A stretch of DNA of 27,661 bases from an uncultured Collinsella sp. (GCA_900545995.1 URBM01000010.1:1-27661); one strand, 5' to 3'. Shown: positions 16,114-24,295, numbered from the stretch's first letter. Translations and numbers: made by a program. Notes: a model not told the origin generated them from the sequence alone.

Positions 16114-16163
16114 CGGCGCCCACGGACGATGCGCACTCAGCGCAGTATCGTCCGTGGGCGCCG
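16114..16163. terminator. Perfect 17-bp hairpin between the two gtrA-like genes
   Basis: Positions 16114-16130 and 16147-16163 are perfectly complementary (17 pairs, very GC-rich), with a 16-nt loop that can itself fold. It lies 22 bp past the stop of the first gene. Only CTCGTTTACG follows, so the T tract is poor; it may still terminate, or it may be an mRNA-stabilising structure. The rest of 16164-16311 is leader of the next gene and includes TATAGT near 16224 as a possible -10. Confidence 0.6.
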
Positions 16164-16311
16164 CTCGTTTACGGGAAGATTTGCAACGTTTGCGGATTAG
16201 CTCTTGAAAATTTGGCGAGTTCATATAGTTCTTGGCAAAGACCTTACGTTTCCCTTGTAAAAGCTCTAAAGTATCCTCTGCTCGATTCATCAACGCATTG
16301 GATGTGATTAC

Positions 16312-16719
16312 GTGCGCAAGGCGCTGGCACAACCTCATAACAAGCAGTTCCTCAAGTTTGCTGTCGTGGGTCTTATCTCCTTTGGCATCGACTGGGGCAT
16401 GCTCATTGCGCTCGTCGAGCTGTTCCACCTCGACTTTTTGATGAGCACCACGGTTTCGTTTATCACGTCCGTCGTGGTCAACTACTGGCTCAGCATGAAG
16501 TACGTGTTCGACCACCGCGAAGGCATGAGCCGCAAGCGCGAGTTCACGATCTTCACCATCCTGTCGGTGATCGGCCTGGGCCTCAACGACCTGTACATGT
16601 TTGTGGGCGTCACGTTTTTGAGCATCGGCTACCAGGCCATGAAGGCCATCGCCACGTTCCTCGTCACCTGGTACAACTACTTCAGCCGCCGCTTCTTCCT
16701 CGAGGGCGCACGGTCGTAG
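16312..16719 (+). CDS. GtrA-family membrane protein (second of two)
   Basis: A 135-residue GtrA-family protein, four hydrophobic segments (about 15-37, 42-62, 78-99, 103-124). It shares with its upstream neighbour the KF-VVG start, the LSMKYVF segment, EGMSR-REF and a C-terminal SRRFFLEG. The start is a GTG at 16312, with GGATGTG just upstream as a weak ribosome-binding site. Separate transcription from the first copy is likely because of the intervening hairpin and a 219-bp gap. Function in lipid-linked sugar export is by family only. Confidence 0.85.
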   Translation: MRKALAQPHNKQFLKFAVVGLISFGIDWGMLIALVELFHLDFLMSTTVSFITSVVVNYWLSMKYVFDHREGMSRKREFTIFTILSVIGLGLNDLYMFVGVTFLSIGYQAMKAIATFLVTWYNYFSRRFFLEGARS

Positions 16720-16744
16720 TCGATCACTATTTGCTTGAATGTAT

Positions 16745-16782
16745 AACCGGTTGGAATTCCCATTCCAACCGGTTTTTTGTTT
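16745..16782 (+). terminator. Rho-independent terminator
   Basis: AACCGGTTGGAAT (16745-16757) pairs perfectly with 16762-16774 around a TCCC loop, and the stem runs into TTTTTTG. It is a textbook terminator for the second gtrA-like gene, 26 bp past its stop. Confidence 0.95.
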
Positions 16783-16817
16783 GCCGAGAGACCCGGCGAC
16801 CCAGTCCTCTACGCATG

Positions 16818-16855
16818 AAAAACGGGTAGCCCGGATGTTTGTCCGAACCGCCCGT
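16818..16855 (-). terminator. Terminator of the DUF4430 operon
   Basis: Read on the minus strand, ACGGG and CCCGT form the base (16851-16855 with 16822-16826) and an eight-pair inner stem with some G-U pairs closes a 6-nt loop; TTTTT follows at once (the A run 16818-16822 on the plus strand). It lies 23 bp after the stop of the small DUF4430 gene. Confidence 0.85.
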
Positions 16856-16877
16856 CTGGCGCGCTATGTCGAGGCCT

Positions 16878-17783
16878 CTAGCCTGTCACGTAATACCAAA
16901 CCACGTTGTCGCCGTTGGAGAGAACATAGTTGCTGCACGCCGTCATGGGCGATGTGCCGTTGACGGAGTACATCCAGCCGCTCGTGCCGCCGTGCTGTTT
17001 CTCGGCCAAACCGCCAATCGCGGAAACGTACGTGCCGTACGACGAGCCATGCGCGTTGACAGAAAGGCCCAGCGCACACAGGGCATCGTAGACGGTAGCG
17101 CCTTCGTTAAAGGTAAAGGTGCCACCAGAGGACACAGGATTGCCCACAGCGCTCGATGTGACCGAAACCGTTACCGTGATGACGTAGTTGGACTCCTGCG
17201 AGCCGCTCTGGCCGCCCGAGGAGGCGTTTCCACCATTAGAGGATGAGGCTCCATCAGACGACTGGCCACCGCCCGAAGAAGCACCGCCAGACACATTGGA
17301 AGTATCACCGGCTCCCGTATTCTGGGCAGCGGATTTAGCTCCAGTCTTCTTGCTATCCTGACCATCGGACTTCTTGCTATCCGAGCTTTTATCCGATTCC
17401 TTGTGCGAAGACCCGGAATCGTCCTTGGCGTCGTTCGAGCCCTTGGACTCATCTTTTGCGTCATTCGATGACTTGGAATCCTTGGAACTGGCCTCGCCCG
17501 AAGTCGTAGTCGAGCCAGACGCCTTGGTGTCCTTGGTGACGACGCTCTCCCCCGTCACGGTCTGAATGATCCAGTCGATGGACCAGGCACCGCTTGTGGA
17601 AGGATGGACGAAACCCAGCGAGACGACGATCAGAATGGTGCATGCAGCAGTCAGAACGCCGAGGAGCGCTTTGCGACGAGAGGTGGACGCCGCCGAAGCG
17701 GCGCCCTTTTGCTTTGGATCATCGAGCTGGATAAACGAGGAGTCGGGCTGTTGCCCGCTGGTCTCCTTGGGCTTATCGGGCAT
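16878..17783 (-). CDS. Small membrane-anchored DUF4430 protein
   Basis: A 301-residue protein. A cytoplasmic N-terminus (1-38) is followed by a membrane anchor (about 39-59) that could be a signal anchor, then a long Ser/Lys/Asp/Gly-rich linker (about 80-195). A single C-terminal DUF4430 domain (about 200-299) contains GWMYSVNG and ends DNVVWYYVTG. DUF4430 is the fold of the C-terminal domain of mammalian intrinsic factor and transcobalamin. The linker would carry the domain through the cell wall. The ATG at 17783 overlaps the end of the large upstream DUF4430 gene by 11 bp and has AAGGGTG upstream; a GTG at 17792 is the alternative. Translational coupling is likely. It shares the riboswitch-controlled transcript, which suggests a corrinoid role; direct binding is unproven. 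Confidence 0.85.
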   Translation of the reverse strand: MPDKPKETSGQQPDSSFIQLDDPKQKGAASAASTSRRKALLGVLTAACTILIVVSLGFVHPSTSGAWSIDWIIQTVTGESVVTKDTKASGSTTTSGEASSKDSKSSNDAKDESKGSNDAKDDSGSSHKESDKSSDSKKSDGQDSKKTGAKSAAQNTGAGDTSNVSGGASSGGGQSSDGASSSNGGNASSGGQSGSQESNYVITVTVSVTSSAVGNPVSSGGTFTFNEGATVYDALCALGLSVNAHGSSYGTYVSAIGGLAEKQHGGTSGWMYSVNGTSPMTACSNYVLSNGDNVVWYYVTG

Positions 17784-20700
17784 TACCGTCACCCTTGCCG
17801 CGCTTGGTCAGCACGAAGACGGCGATGAGCGCGAGGCCAATCACGCCGGCGGCGATGCCAACGATGGCGAGCGGATTGGTGCCAGTCTCCTGCTCGGAAG
17901 CACTAGAGGACTTCTTAGCAGTGGTCGTGGAAACAGCACCCGTATCGGACTTGGAATCGGACTTCTTGTCGGACTTGCCGTCCTTCCTGTCAGACTTCTT
18001 GTCAGACTTCTTCTCGTCCTTCTTGTCGGACTTATCGGAGTCCTTCTTGTCGGACTTGTTGTCCTTGGTCTCGGTCTTGGTCGACACCGTCGTCTTGGTC
18101 GTCGGCTTATGACCCGGGGCGACAGCGCCGCCAGTCTGCTGGCCCTTAGAGCCGGAACCAGTGCCGGCACCAGCACCAGAACCGTTGCCAGCGCCACCGT
18201 TGCCACGATTAGTGCCAGAACCACCATTGCCGCCAGGGTTAACAGCATTCTTGGTCCACTTGGCATACAGCGTCAGATCGGCCGTCACCGGCGTACTGAA
18301 GTCATACGCCTGCGTGCAAGTCTCATCGGTATACCAACCGCCGAAAGCGTAGCCATCGCGCGTCGGATCGGCCGGCTTGACCAGCTTGCCGTCGGCCGTA
18401 GCAACAAACTTAGTGTCGCAAGCAGACCCGCCGTTGGAATTAAAAGCAACCGTCCAAGACTCAACGGCCCCAAGCTTGAACAGCGTGCCCGAGTCATTGA
18501 TGTAGTAGAGATTGCCAGATGCATCGGCAATGACCGGAGAGTCACAGTACTGGTAATGGCCAGCCGCATCATAAATCTGCGTTGCTTCCGCGTCACCAAG
18601 CGTGTAGCGGTACACGCCACCACCAGCAGAGTAGTTGACGTAATCCTTGCTATCCGCGCTGTTAACGGTGAAGTACACATAGGTCTTGCCGCCCTGAACA
18701 CTCACCAGCGGAGTAGCAGCAATACCGTTGAGGCCAGCCGGCAGCGCCTTGCCGTCGGCAGCAGCGACCATCGTGGTCTTACCCGTCTTCAGGTTATAGA
18801 GAACCAGAGCAGAGCCCGTAGCCGTCTGTCCGCCGACAATCAGATTGTCACCAAACACCGCAGGGGCGCTCAGATTATTCGTAAGGCCCAGATCAACCGT
18901 CTTCTGTGCACTCAGCACACCCTTCGCCGAAAGCGAAATCACATGGAGCTTTCCATCGTGCGTCATCTGATAGAAGGTCGAACCATTGGACGGATCGGCA
19001 ATGCAATCGGCATTTGCGACAGCGCCGAGCTTCATGGTCGAAACGACATCGCCCGTCGTCTTATCAATGCACTTAAGCGTGCCCGCGCTCGTAGGAACAA
19101 TGGCGTACTTATCCGTCAGCGCAGCGCCAGTCCAATAATAGCCCTCGGAGGGGTCAATGTTCTGCCAAGAAACTTCGCCCGTGGCAATCTTGATACGCTT
19201 CAGGGAGCCGTTGCCGTAGGTCGCGTTGTAGTTCTCGTCATACGAAATATCGACCGTACCAACATAGACGTACTCGCCGTCCGAAACCACGGTGCAGGAG
19301 CTCTGCGTCAAGTCCGTCAAACCAGGCGTCAGCCACTTGCAGATCAGCTTGTCCGCAGTAATCGCCTGGACCGCACCGCCGTTGAGCGGAACGATGATAA
19401 GGCCGTTGGTATAGATCGGACGAGAGGTGTAGCTCACCTTGGAGGCAAGCGGCGCAGAGGCAACCTTTTTGCCCGTGGACGAATCGATCTTAATGAGCTC
19501 GTTCTCGGTCGCGATGTACACAAAACCGTTAGCAATGACAGGCTCGCTGCAGTTGGCATACTGCTGACCGGACTCGGCCTTCCAATCGAAGGCCCACTTA
19601 AGACCGGCGGCTTGCGCAGGCGTCTTGGCATCCGTTACGGTCGAACCGTTGCCACTGTTGCCGTAGCCGGCCCAGTCGGCATCCCAATCAGGAGTCGTCG
19701 CACTCGGGTCCACGACAATCTTGTCGGGATCGGGCATGGCCGAATCGTCGGTGGTATAGGCAAGCGTAACCTTATCGCCGCTCTTGAGCGTAATCTGATT
19801 GGCGCAGAGTAAGGAGGGCTCTCCATTGATATACAGGTGCCAATATTTATTGGTCGCAGCATCCCAGACATACGGCTTGTGATCGAACGGCGAAGTAATG
19901 GAATTCAGGAGCCAGTATGCACCGCTCTGGGAGGCGTTGTAATCAACGCCCTTCTCCTTCAGAACCGTCTCAATAAGGTCCTGGGCCGTAGAGCCTTCGG
20001 GCAAAGAAACATTGCTTGCCGAGCCCCAGCGAGTATTGTTGCCGTTGACATCGGGACCGATAACATCGACGGACCCAAGAACCTGACCGGGGAGGGCATC
20101 GGCGTCAGCACCATACATAAAGGTGACGGTATCGCCCTCTTGGAGCTTGTAGGCACCGGCGCCAACGTTGGCGAACTTGCCATTTACGTAGAAGTGCCAA
20201 TAGCTTTTGGTCGCAGCGTCCCAGCCATAGGATTTACCATCGAACGGCGAAGTAATGCCGTTGAGGAACCAGCCCCAAGACGATTCGCTAGCATCGAGCT
20301 TAAGGCCGGTCTGCTCAAGGAGATCCTTGGCAGTAGAACCCGCCTTGAGACTCGTCTGGCCCGTCGAAGCCCAAACCTGCTGCTTGCCGTCCTTGCCCTT
20401 ACCGAGGACCTGAACGGAAGCATGGACGGAATCAGAGGGCAACTGGTCGCCCCAGCCACCGTAGAACCACGTAACGGTATCGCCAGCATGAATGGTGACA
20501 TTGTCTGCCGTGTAGTCGCTCGACTTGCCGTTGATGAACAGCTGCCAATAGGTCGAATAATCGAGCGGCGTACCCAGCTCAACGCCGTTGTACTTAAGGC
20601 TCAAAATGATGGAGCCCGCAGCAAAGGCGTCGATGCCATTTGCCTCGAGCGCGACCTTCGTAAGGTCAAGTGCGCTCGAGCCGGACGTCACCACATACTG

Positions 20701-21657
20701 CGCGTTATCGACCCAAGCCTGAGTCTTGCCCTGGGCATCGCGACCAATGACGGTCACATTTGCGGCAACCTGGTCCTTAACGACAGGGGACGCGCTACCA
20801 GCCGTATAGGCAAACTCAATCTTCTGCCCCTGGGTGAGCTTGACGCTGCTCGCGCCAACCGAGGAAGACGCGCCGTCGACGAACAGCTGCCAGTAGGCAT
20901 AAGTCGCCGGATCGAAGGCAAGCGTGCGGCCATCGCTCGGGGATGTGATGCTTTCGAGGTAGAAACCGTATGCCGTGTTCGGATCGTAGTCCGCCTTGAA
21001 GCCCGTCTTCTCCTGCAGCTTAATGAAGGCATCCGCAGCCGTCGCGCCCTCGTCGAGCTTGAGCTGCGTAGGTGCCACCCACGTCTGAGCCTTGCCGTCG
21101 GCATCGGTGCCGATAATCGAGAACGAGACCTCGACTTGCTTCTTGGCGACATCGCCGGTTTCCGTCGGGTTCTCTGCCTGGACGGCAGCCGCGGCGGCAG
21201 ATCCTGCTTGGCCAGCGGATGCCGTCGAAGACTGCTCGCTCGCGGCAGAGTTCTCCCCCGTCGCCGAGCCTTCGTCGCCAGTTACCGTCTCTGTTGTGGC
21301 GGCACTAGCCGCAGGCGCGCTCCCGGAATCTGAAACCTCGGCGCCGCTCTGCTCAGCGGCACCGCCCGCAAGCGCTGCGTCCTCACTCGGCGTCGCAGCC
21401 TGAGCCACAGCCTCGGAGATGCCCTCGGCGCCATCGGCCCACAGTTGAGCGGGCGTGGTGCTGAATGCCATCGCGAAGGCCAGGAATGCCACCAGGCCGC
21501 GCTTGGCTACGCCGCGCGCAATCGCCCCATGGCGACGCAACGAGGCGCGCTTGCGCTCGTCCTCAAACATATCCATTTGTCCCCCATTGTCTGTACTTGG
21601 GGCGTTGCCTTGCGGCTGCCCCACGTCATCGCGCATACTGCGCTCGAGTTCCCCCAT
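17773..21657 (-). CDS. Large surface protein: four DUF4430 repeats, PQQ-like propeller, InlB repeat
   Basis: A protein of about 1,294 residues. Order: 52 hydrophilic residues, hydrophobic signal segment (about 53-70), Ala/Ser/Thr-rich stretch (about 80-170), DUF4430 repeats at about 175-287, 297-403, 411-519 and 527-639, PQQ-like beta-propeller repeats (about 680-1064), an InlB/Flg_new-type repeat (about 1067-1136), a Gly- then Lys/Ser/Asp-rich linker (about 1137-1259), and a C-terminal membrane helix (about 1261-1283) with basic tail. The repeats share ITSPFDG and YWQLF-NG-like motifs that recall the beta-domain of mammalian B12 carriers. It directly follows a cobalamin riboswitch. The sorting signal reads EQETG instead of LPXTG. 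The start at 21657 has a strong GGAGGGAAGGGGG upstream; ATGs at 21576 and 21570 would give a more usual signal peptide. Role in corrinoid capture is inferred. Confidence 0.88.
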   Translation of the reverse strand: MGELERSMRDDVGQPQGNAPSTDNGGQMDMFEDERKRASLRRHGAIARGVAKRGLVAFLAFAMAFSTTPAQLWADGAEGISEAVAQAATPSEDAALAGGAAEQSGAEVSDSGSAPAASAATTETVTGDEGSATGENSAASEQSSTASAGQAGSAAAAAVQAENPTETGDVAKKQVEVSFSIIGTDADGKAQTWVAPTQLKLDEGATAADAFIKLQEKTGFKADYDPNTAYGFYLESITSPSDGRTLAFDPATYAYWQLFVDGASSSVGASSVKLTQGQKIEFAYTAGSASPVVKDQVAANVTVIGRDAQGKTQAWVDNAQYVVTSGSSALDLTKVALEANGIDAFAAGSIILSLKYNGVELGTPLDYSTYWQLFINGKSSDYTADNVTIHAGDTVTWFYGGWGDQLPSDSVHASVQVLGKGKDGKQQVWASTGQTSLKAGSTAKDLLEQTGLKLDASESSWGWFLNGITSPFDGKSYGWDAATKSYWHFYVNGKFANVGAGAYKLQEGDTVTFMYGADADALPGQVLGSVDVIGPDVNGNNTRWGSASNVSLPEGSTAQDLIETVLKEKGVDYNASQSGAYWLLNSITSPFDHKPYVWDAATNKYWHLYINGEPSLLCANQITLKSGDKVTLAYTTDDSAMPDPDKIVVDPSATTPDWDADWAGYGNSGNGSTVTDAKTPAQAAGLKWAFDWKAESGQQYANCSEPVIANGFVYIATENELIKIDSSTGKKVASAPLASKVSYTSRPIYTNGLIIVPLNGGAVQAITADKLICKWLTPGLTDLTQSSCTVVSDGEYVYVGTVDISYDENYNATYGNGSLKRIKIATGEVSWQNIDPSEGYYWTGAALTDKYAIVPTSAGTLKCIDKTTGDVVSTMKLGAVANADCIADPSNGSTFYQMTHDGKLHVISLSAKGVLSAQKTVDLGLTNNLSAPAVFGDNLIVGGQTATGSALVLYNLKTGKTTMVAAADGKALPAGLNGIAATPLVSVQGGKTYVYFTVNSADSKDYVNYSAGGGVYRYTLGDAEATQIYDAAGHYQYCDSPVIADASGNLYYINDSGTLFKLGAVESWTVAFNSNGGSACDTKFVATADGKLVKPADPTRDGYAFGGWYTDETCTQAYDFSTPVTADLTLYAKWTKNAVNPGGNGGSGTNRGNGGAGNGSGAGAGTGSGSKGQQTGGAVAPGHKPTTKTTVSTKTETKDNKSDKKDSDKSDKKDEKKSDKKSDRKDGKSDKKSDSKSDTGAVSTTTAKKSSSASEQETGTNPLAIVGIAAGVIGLALIAVFVLTKRGKGDGNAR
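17955..18075 (-). repeat. Low-complexity Lys/Ser/Asp coding repeat
   Basis: Tandem degenerate copies of a 9-12-nt unit (plus strand GTCGGACTTCTT and variants) encode repeated KSDKK units in the wall-spanning linker of the large DUF4430 protein. Such tracts can change length by slippage. Confidence 0.7.
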
Positions 21658-21749
21658 CGGGGTCCCCCTTCCCTCCAGAGCCCTATGCACACCGGCGGCT
21701 TGAGCCGCAGCAGCATGCAAGATGGGAGGCGATCCGACTTAACCTTAAC

Positions 21750-21893
21750 GGCTCAGGCGCGCCGTCCGATCTGCGACGCGAACATCCCGAGCCAAGAGGA
21801 ATTACGGTTACTGGTACAGCCGGGGACTTGCACCCCGATTCTCCCAAACGCGCAGGAAAACCGCGCATTCGTGCGTCTCCGCACCACCATCTA
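21750..21893 (-). ncRNA. Cobalamin riboswitch
   Basis: Read on the minus strand, the leader contains the conserved B12-box core: GGGAGAATC, then GGTGCAAGTCC (21824-21834), then GGCTGTACC and AGTAACCGTAA, and downstream CGGGATGTTCGC in the place of the usual AGGATGCCTGCC element. The order and spacing fit the cobalamin riboswitch class. A promoter 10 bp upstream and the start codon about 95 bp downstream fit a 5' leader. GGCTC (minus, 21789-21793) and GAGCC (minus, 21750-21754) can pair and may belong to the closing stem or switching region. No intrinsic terminator was seen before the gene, so translational control is more likely. The boundaries are estimates. Confidence 0.9.
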
Positions 21894-21901
21894 GGCCATT
21901 G

Positions 21902-21930
21902 ATTATTGCCGTCAGTATGCTAACACGCAA
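21902..21930 (-). promoter_or_regulatory. Promoter of the riboswitch-DUF4430 operon
   Basis: On the minus strand TTGCGT (21925-21930) and AATAAT (21902-21907) are separated by exactly 17 nt. A start near 21895 would put the riboswitch at the very 5' end of the transcript. Confidence 0.7.
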
Positions 21931-21956
21931 AAGGGCCTCGCACGCAGGCGAAACCC
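21926..21956 (-). terminator. Terminator of the phasin-ABC1 kinase transcript
   Basis: On the minus strand, GGGTTTCGC (21948-21956) pairs with GCGAGGCCC (21933-21941) over nine positions with two G-U pairs, 6-nt loop, then TTTTGCG. It lies about 50 bp past the stop of the ABC1 kinase gene, and its T tract overlaps the -35 box of the next promoter. Confidence 0.8.
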
Positions 21957-22007
21957 AAGGTAAAAGCTATTGTTTGCGATAGGAAAATGCGGTGACGGTC
22001 GCAGCCT

Positions 22008-23771
22008 CTAGTGCTTGCCGCCGTGGCTGTTGAGCCAGATATTGCGGCCCAGCATAAGCGCCAGCACCAGCGCGCTCACGTATCCAAAGAAGCCGATGAC
22101 CGGAATGCCGAGAACAACCGGCTCGATGCGCGCGTAGTACACCACCGACGAACCGATAAACAGACCGGCGATAACGATGGCCATCGACATGCGGTCGATA
22201 ATTCCGCCCAGCTGTCGCAGAGCCTTATCGCTGCTCATGATCTGCGTGTTCACCTTAAGCTGTCCGCGTGTGAGCATACGCGAAGCCAGTCCCAGGTACT
22301 CAGCCGCCTCGAGTGAGCCCTTCGCTGCGCGATAGCTGCTCGCGGCAAGATCGCGCCCCATGTCGCGCACGCGCGCATAGGTGCTTTTCTCGTTTTTGAT
22401 GTGCGTCTGGATAATCTGGATCATGTTCACGTTGGGCATGTACTCGGTCAACAAACCCTCGAGCGTCACCATGCCGCGCGCGAACATCGTCACCACGCTC
22501 GGCAGCTCAACGTCATTTTTGCGCGCGAGGTTTAACAGCGAGGTCAAAAACTCGCCGATATCCAGGTCCTTCAGGTCAAGTCCCGCAAAGTCGGCAACGA
22601 TAAAGTCCAAGTCGGACAAAAACGCCGAATGATCGAGCTCGGCCGAGTCGCCACGCGTCACGGCGAAGCGCATGAGCGAATCCTTGAGCTTGGGCACGTC
22701 GCCCTCGGCCACGGCGAAAATCATGTCCTTGACGATACCGCGGTCGTGGCTCGACATGCGTCCGACCATACCCAAGTCGATAAAGTAAACGATGCCGTCC
22801 TTGAGGATGATGTTTCCCGCATGCGGGTCAGCATGGAAAAAGCCGTCATCAAGCACCTGCGACGAGTAGTCCTCGACAATCGCGGCACCGATCTTTTCCA
22901 AGTCATAGCCCTCGGCCACCAAGCGTTCAGGATCGGCGATCGAAATGCCGTCGACGTAGTCCATAACCACCACGTGTTCGGTGCACAGGTCCAGATAGGA
23001 TTTAGGGCACGTCACGCCATGAACGCTCTTATGGAACTCGTAGAAGTCGTTGAGGTTTTTGGCCTCGGCCAAAAAGTTGGTCTCCTCGCGAAACGAGGTC
23101 CACAGCTCCTCGACCACGCCGTGCAGGTCAACGAATTGATCGGTGTTGACGAACTTGGAAACGATACGCACCACCGAGCGGATGATATCGATGTCCTGCG
23201 CCATAACCTGCTGCGCACCGGGGCGCTGCACCTTGACGGCCACGTCCTCGCCCGTCACCAGACGAGCGCGGTGCACCTGCGCGAGCGATGCGCTACCAAG
23301 CGGATTGGGATCGATCGCATCGAACATCTCCCCCAGGCGCAGGCCGTATTCTTCCTCCAGACAGCGAAGCACTACCTCGTACGGCACCGGCTCCACGTCG
23401 GAGCGCAGACGACGCAGCTCGTCGCAAAAGCGTTGCGGCAGAATCTCGGACCGGTTGGCCAGAATCTGCCCCATCTTGACGAACATGGGGCCGAGCTCCT
23501 CGAGCAGGCGGCGCAAGCGAACCGGCGTGAGGTTATCCCACACACGGTACTTTTTGACCAAGCGAACAATCTGCCCGATGCGTTCGCGACGACCCGCCGG
23601 CGTGAGCTGGTATTCCTCGTCCGGCGCCATCGCGTCGGGCTCTTCGGGCACCATATCGACAGCGCGCGGCTTTTTGCGAGCGCCCGAGACGGCGGCATCG
23701 ACCTCATCGACAACCGCCGCCTCGTCACCCAAAGGATCTAGATTGTTGTAATCGGTGGTGGAATCTGCCAT
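22008..23771 (-). CDS. ABC1/UbiB-family atypical kinase
   Basis: A 587-residue member of the ABC1 (UbiB/AarF/COQ8) family of protein-kinase-like ATPases. Landmarks: KMGQ (99-102) after GPMFV, the Ala/Ser-rich nucleotide loop GSASLAQVH (159-167), the invariant VAVK lysine (180), HADPHAGN (313-320) and the DLG metal motif (332-334). Two hydrophobic segments near the C-terminus (about 535-580) anchor it to the membrane. In other bacteria UbiB supports quinone synthesis; no quinone gene is seen here, so its substrate is open. It begins 8 bp after the phasin-like gene, so they form an operon. The N-terminal 50 residues are acidic and poorly ordered. Confidence 0.9.
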   Translation of the reverse strand: MADSTTDYNNLDPLGDEAAVVDEVDAAVSGARKKPRAVDMVPEEPDAMAPDEEYQLTPAGRRERIGQIVRLVKKYRVWDNLTPVRLRRLLEELGPMFVKMGQILANRSEILPQRFCDELRRLRSDVEPVPYEVVLRCLEEEYGLRLGEMFDAIDPNPLGSASLAQVHRARLVTGEDVAVKVQRPGAQQVMAQDIDIIRSVVRIVSKFVNTDQFVDLHGVVEELWTSFREETNFLAEAKNLNDFYEFHKSVHGVTCPKSYLDLCTEHVVVMDYVDGISIADPERLVAEGYDLEKIGAAIVEDYSSQVLDDGFFHADPHAGNIILKDGIVYFIDLGMVGRMSSHDRGIVKDMIFAVAEGDVPKLKDSLMRFAVTRGDSAELDHSAFLSDLDFIVADFAGLDLKDLDIGEFLTSLLNLARKNDVELPSVVTMFARGMVTLEGLLTEYMPNVNMIQIIQTHIKNEKSTYARVRDMGRDLAASSYRAAKGSLEAAEYLGLASRMLTRGQLKVNTQIMSSDKALRQLGGIIDRMSMAIVIAGLFIGSSVVYYARIEPVVLGIPVIGFFGYVSALVLALMLGRNIWLNSHGGKH

Positions 23772-23779
23772 CTGCGCTG

Positions 23780-24196
23780 CTACTCGGCCTCTTCGGCATC
23801 CTTCGCATCGTCGGGCTCAACGGACTCGACGGGCACCGAGGTCACGTTGTCCTCGACCGAATCGACGATGTCGCGCACATGGGCCAGGAAGGCCGTGCGC
23901 TCGGGGGCGGTCATGACGCGGACCCGGGCAAGGATGAGCTCGTCAAGCACGCGCTGGGCCGCGGTCTCGCCCTGCATGCCCAAGCGCTCGGTCAGATCGG
24001 AGATGGTACCGCCGGCCTGCTCGAACATGTCGGACACACTGCGGGCGATATCGGGGGTGGCGGTGTCCTTGCGGACCTGCTCGCCCTTGGTGTTAAGGTC
24101 GTCGAGGACCTTCTTGCCGCCTTCGACAGCAACGGCGGCAGCGCCAAAGCCCACGTTAATGGCGCCGTTAACAAGCTGATCGAGTTTCATAACCAT
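23780..24196 (-). CDS. Phasin-like helical protein
   Basis: A 138-residue protein predicted to be almost all helix: a small hydrophobic stretch near the start (about 10-28), then long amphipathic helices with regular charged residues, and an acidic tail ending KDAEEAE. This matches small phasin/polyhydroxyalkanoate-granule-associated-like proteins often found beside ABC1 kinase genes. No polyhydroxyalkanoate synthase is in the window, so a storage-granule role is not implied. The ATG at 24196 has GGAG 6 nt upstream; the TTG at 24208 is less likely. It is the first gene of a two-gene operon. Confidence 0.7.
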   Translation of the reverse strand: MVMKLDQLVNGAINVGFGAAAVAVEGGKKVLDDLNTKGEQVRKDTATPDIARSVSDMFEQAGGTISDLTERLGMQGETAAQRVLDELILARVRVMTAPERTAFLAHVRDIVDSVEDNVTSVPVESVEPDDAKDAEEAE

Positions 24197-24295
24197 GGTT
24201 ATCTCCAATCACAAACAACTGCATTGGCGTTCTTGTACCCAAGATTGAGCGAAAGCGACAAAGCGTTTTAGCGCTATTCGATCGACGGGAAATCC

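Noticed and set aside
17955..18075. Regular repeats that could look like a CRISPR array or minisatellite
   Set aside because: The units are short, degenerate and in frame; they encode the Lys/Ser/Asp linker of a surface protein and have no spacers.
17566..21333. Two long plus-strand open frames (748 and 498 codons)
   Set aside because: They are antisense to the two DUF4430 genes, are rich in Arg/Val/Leu as expected for shadows, and ignore the operon signals on the minus strand.
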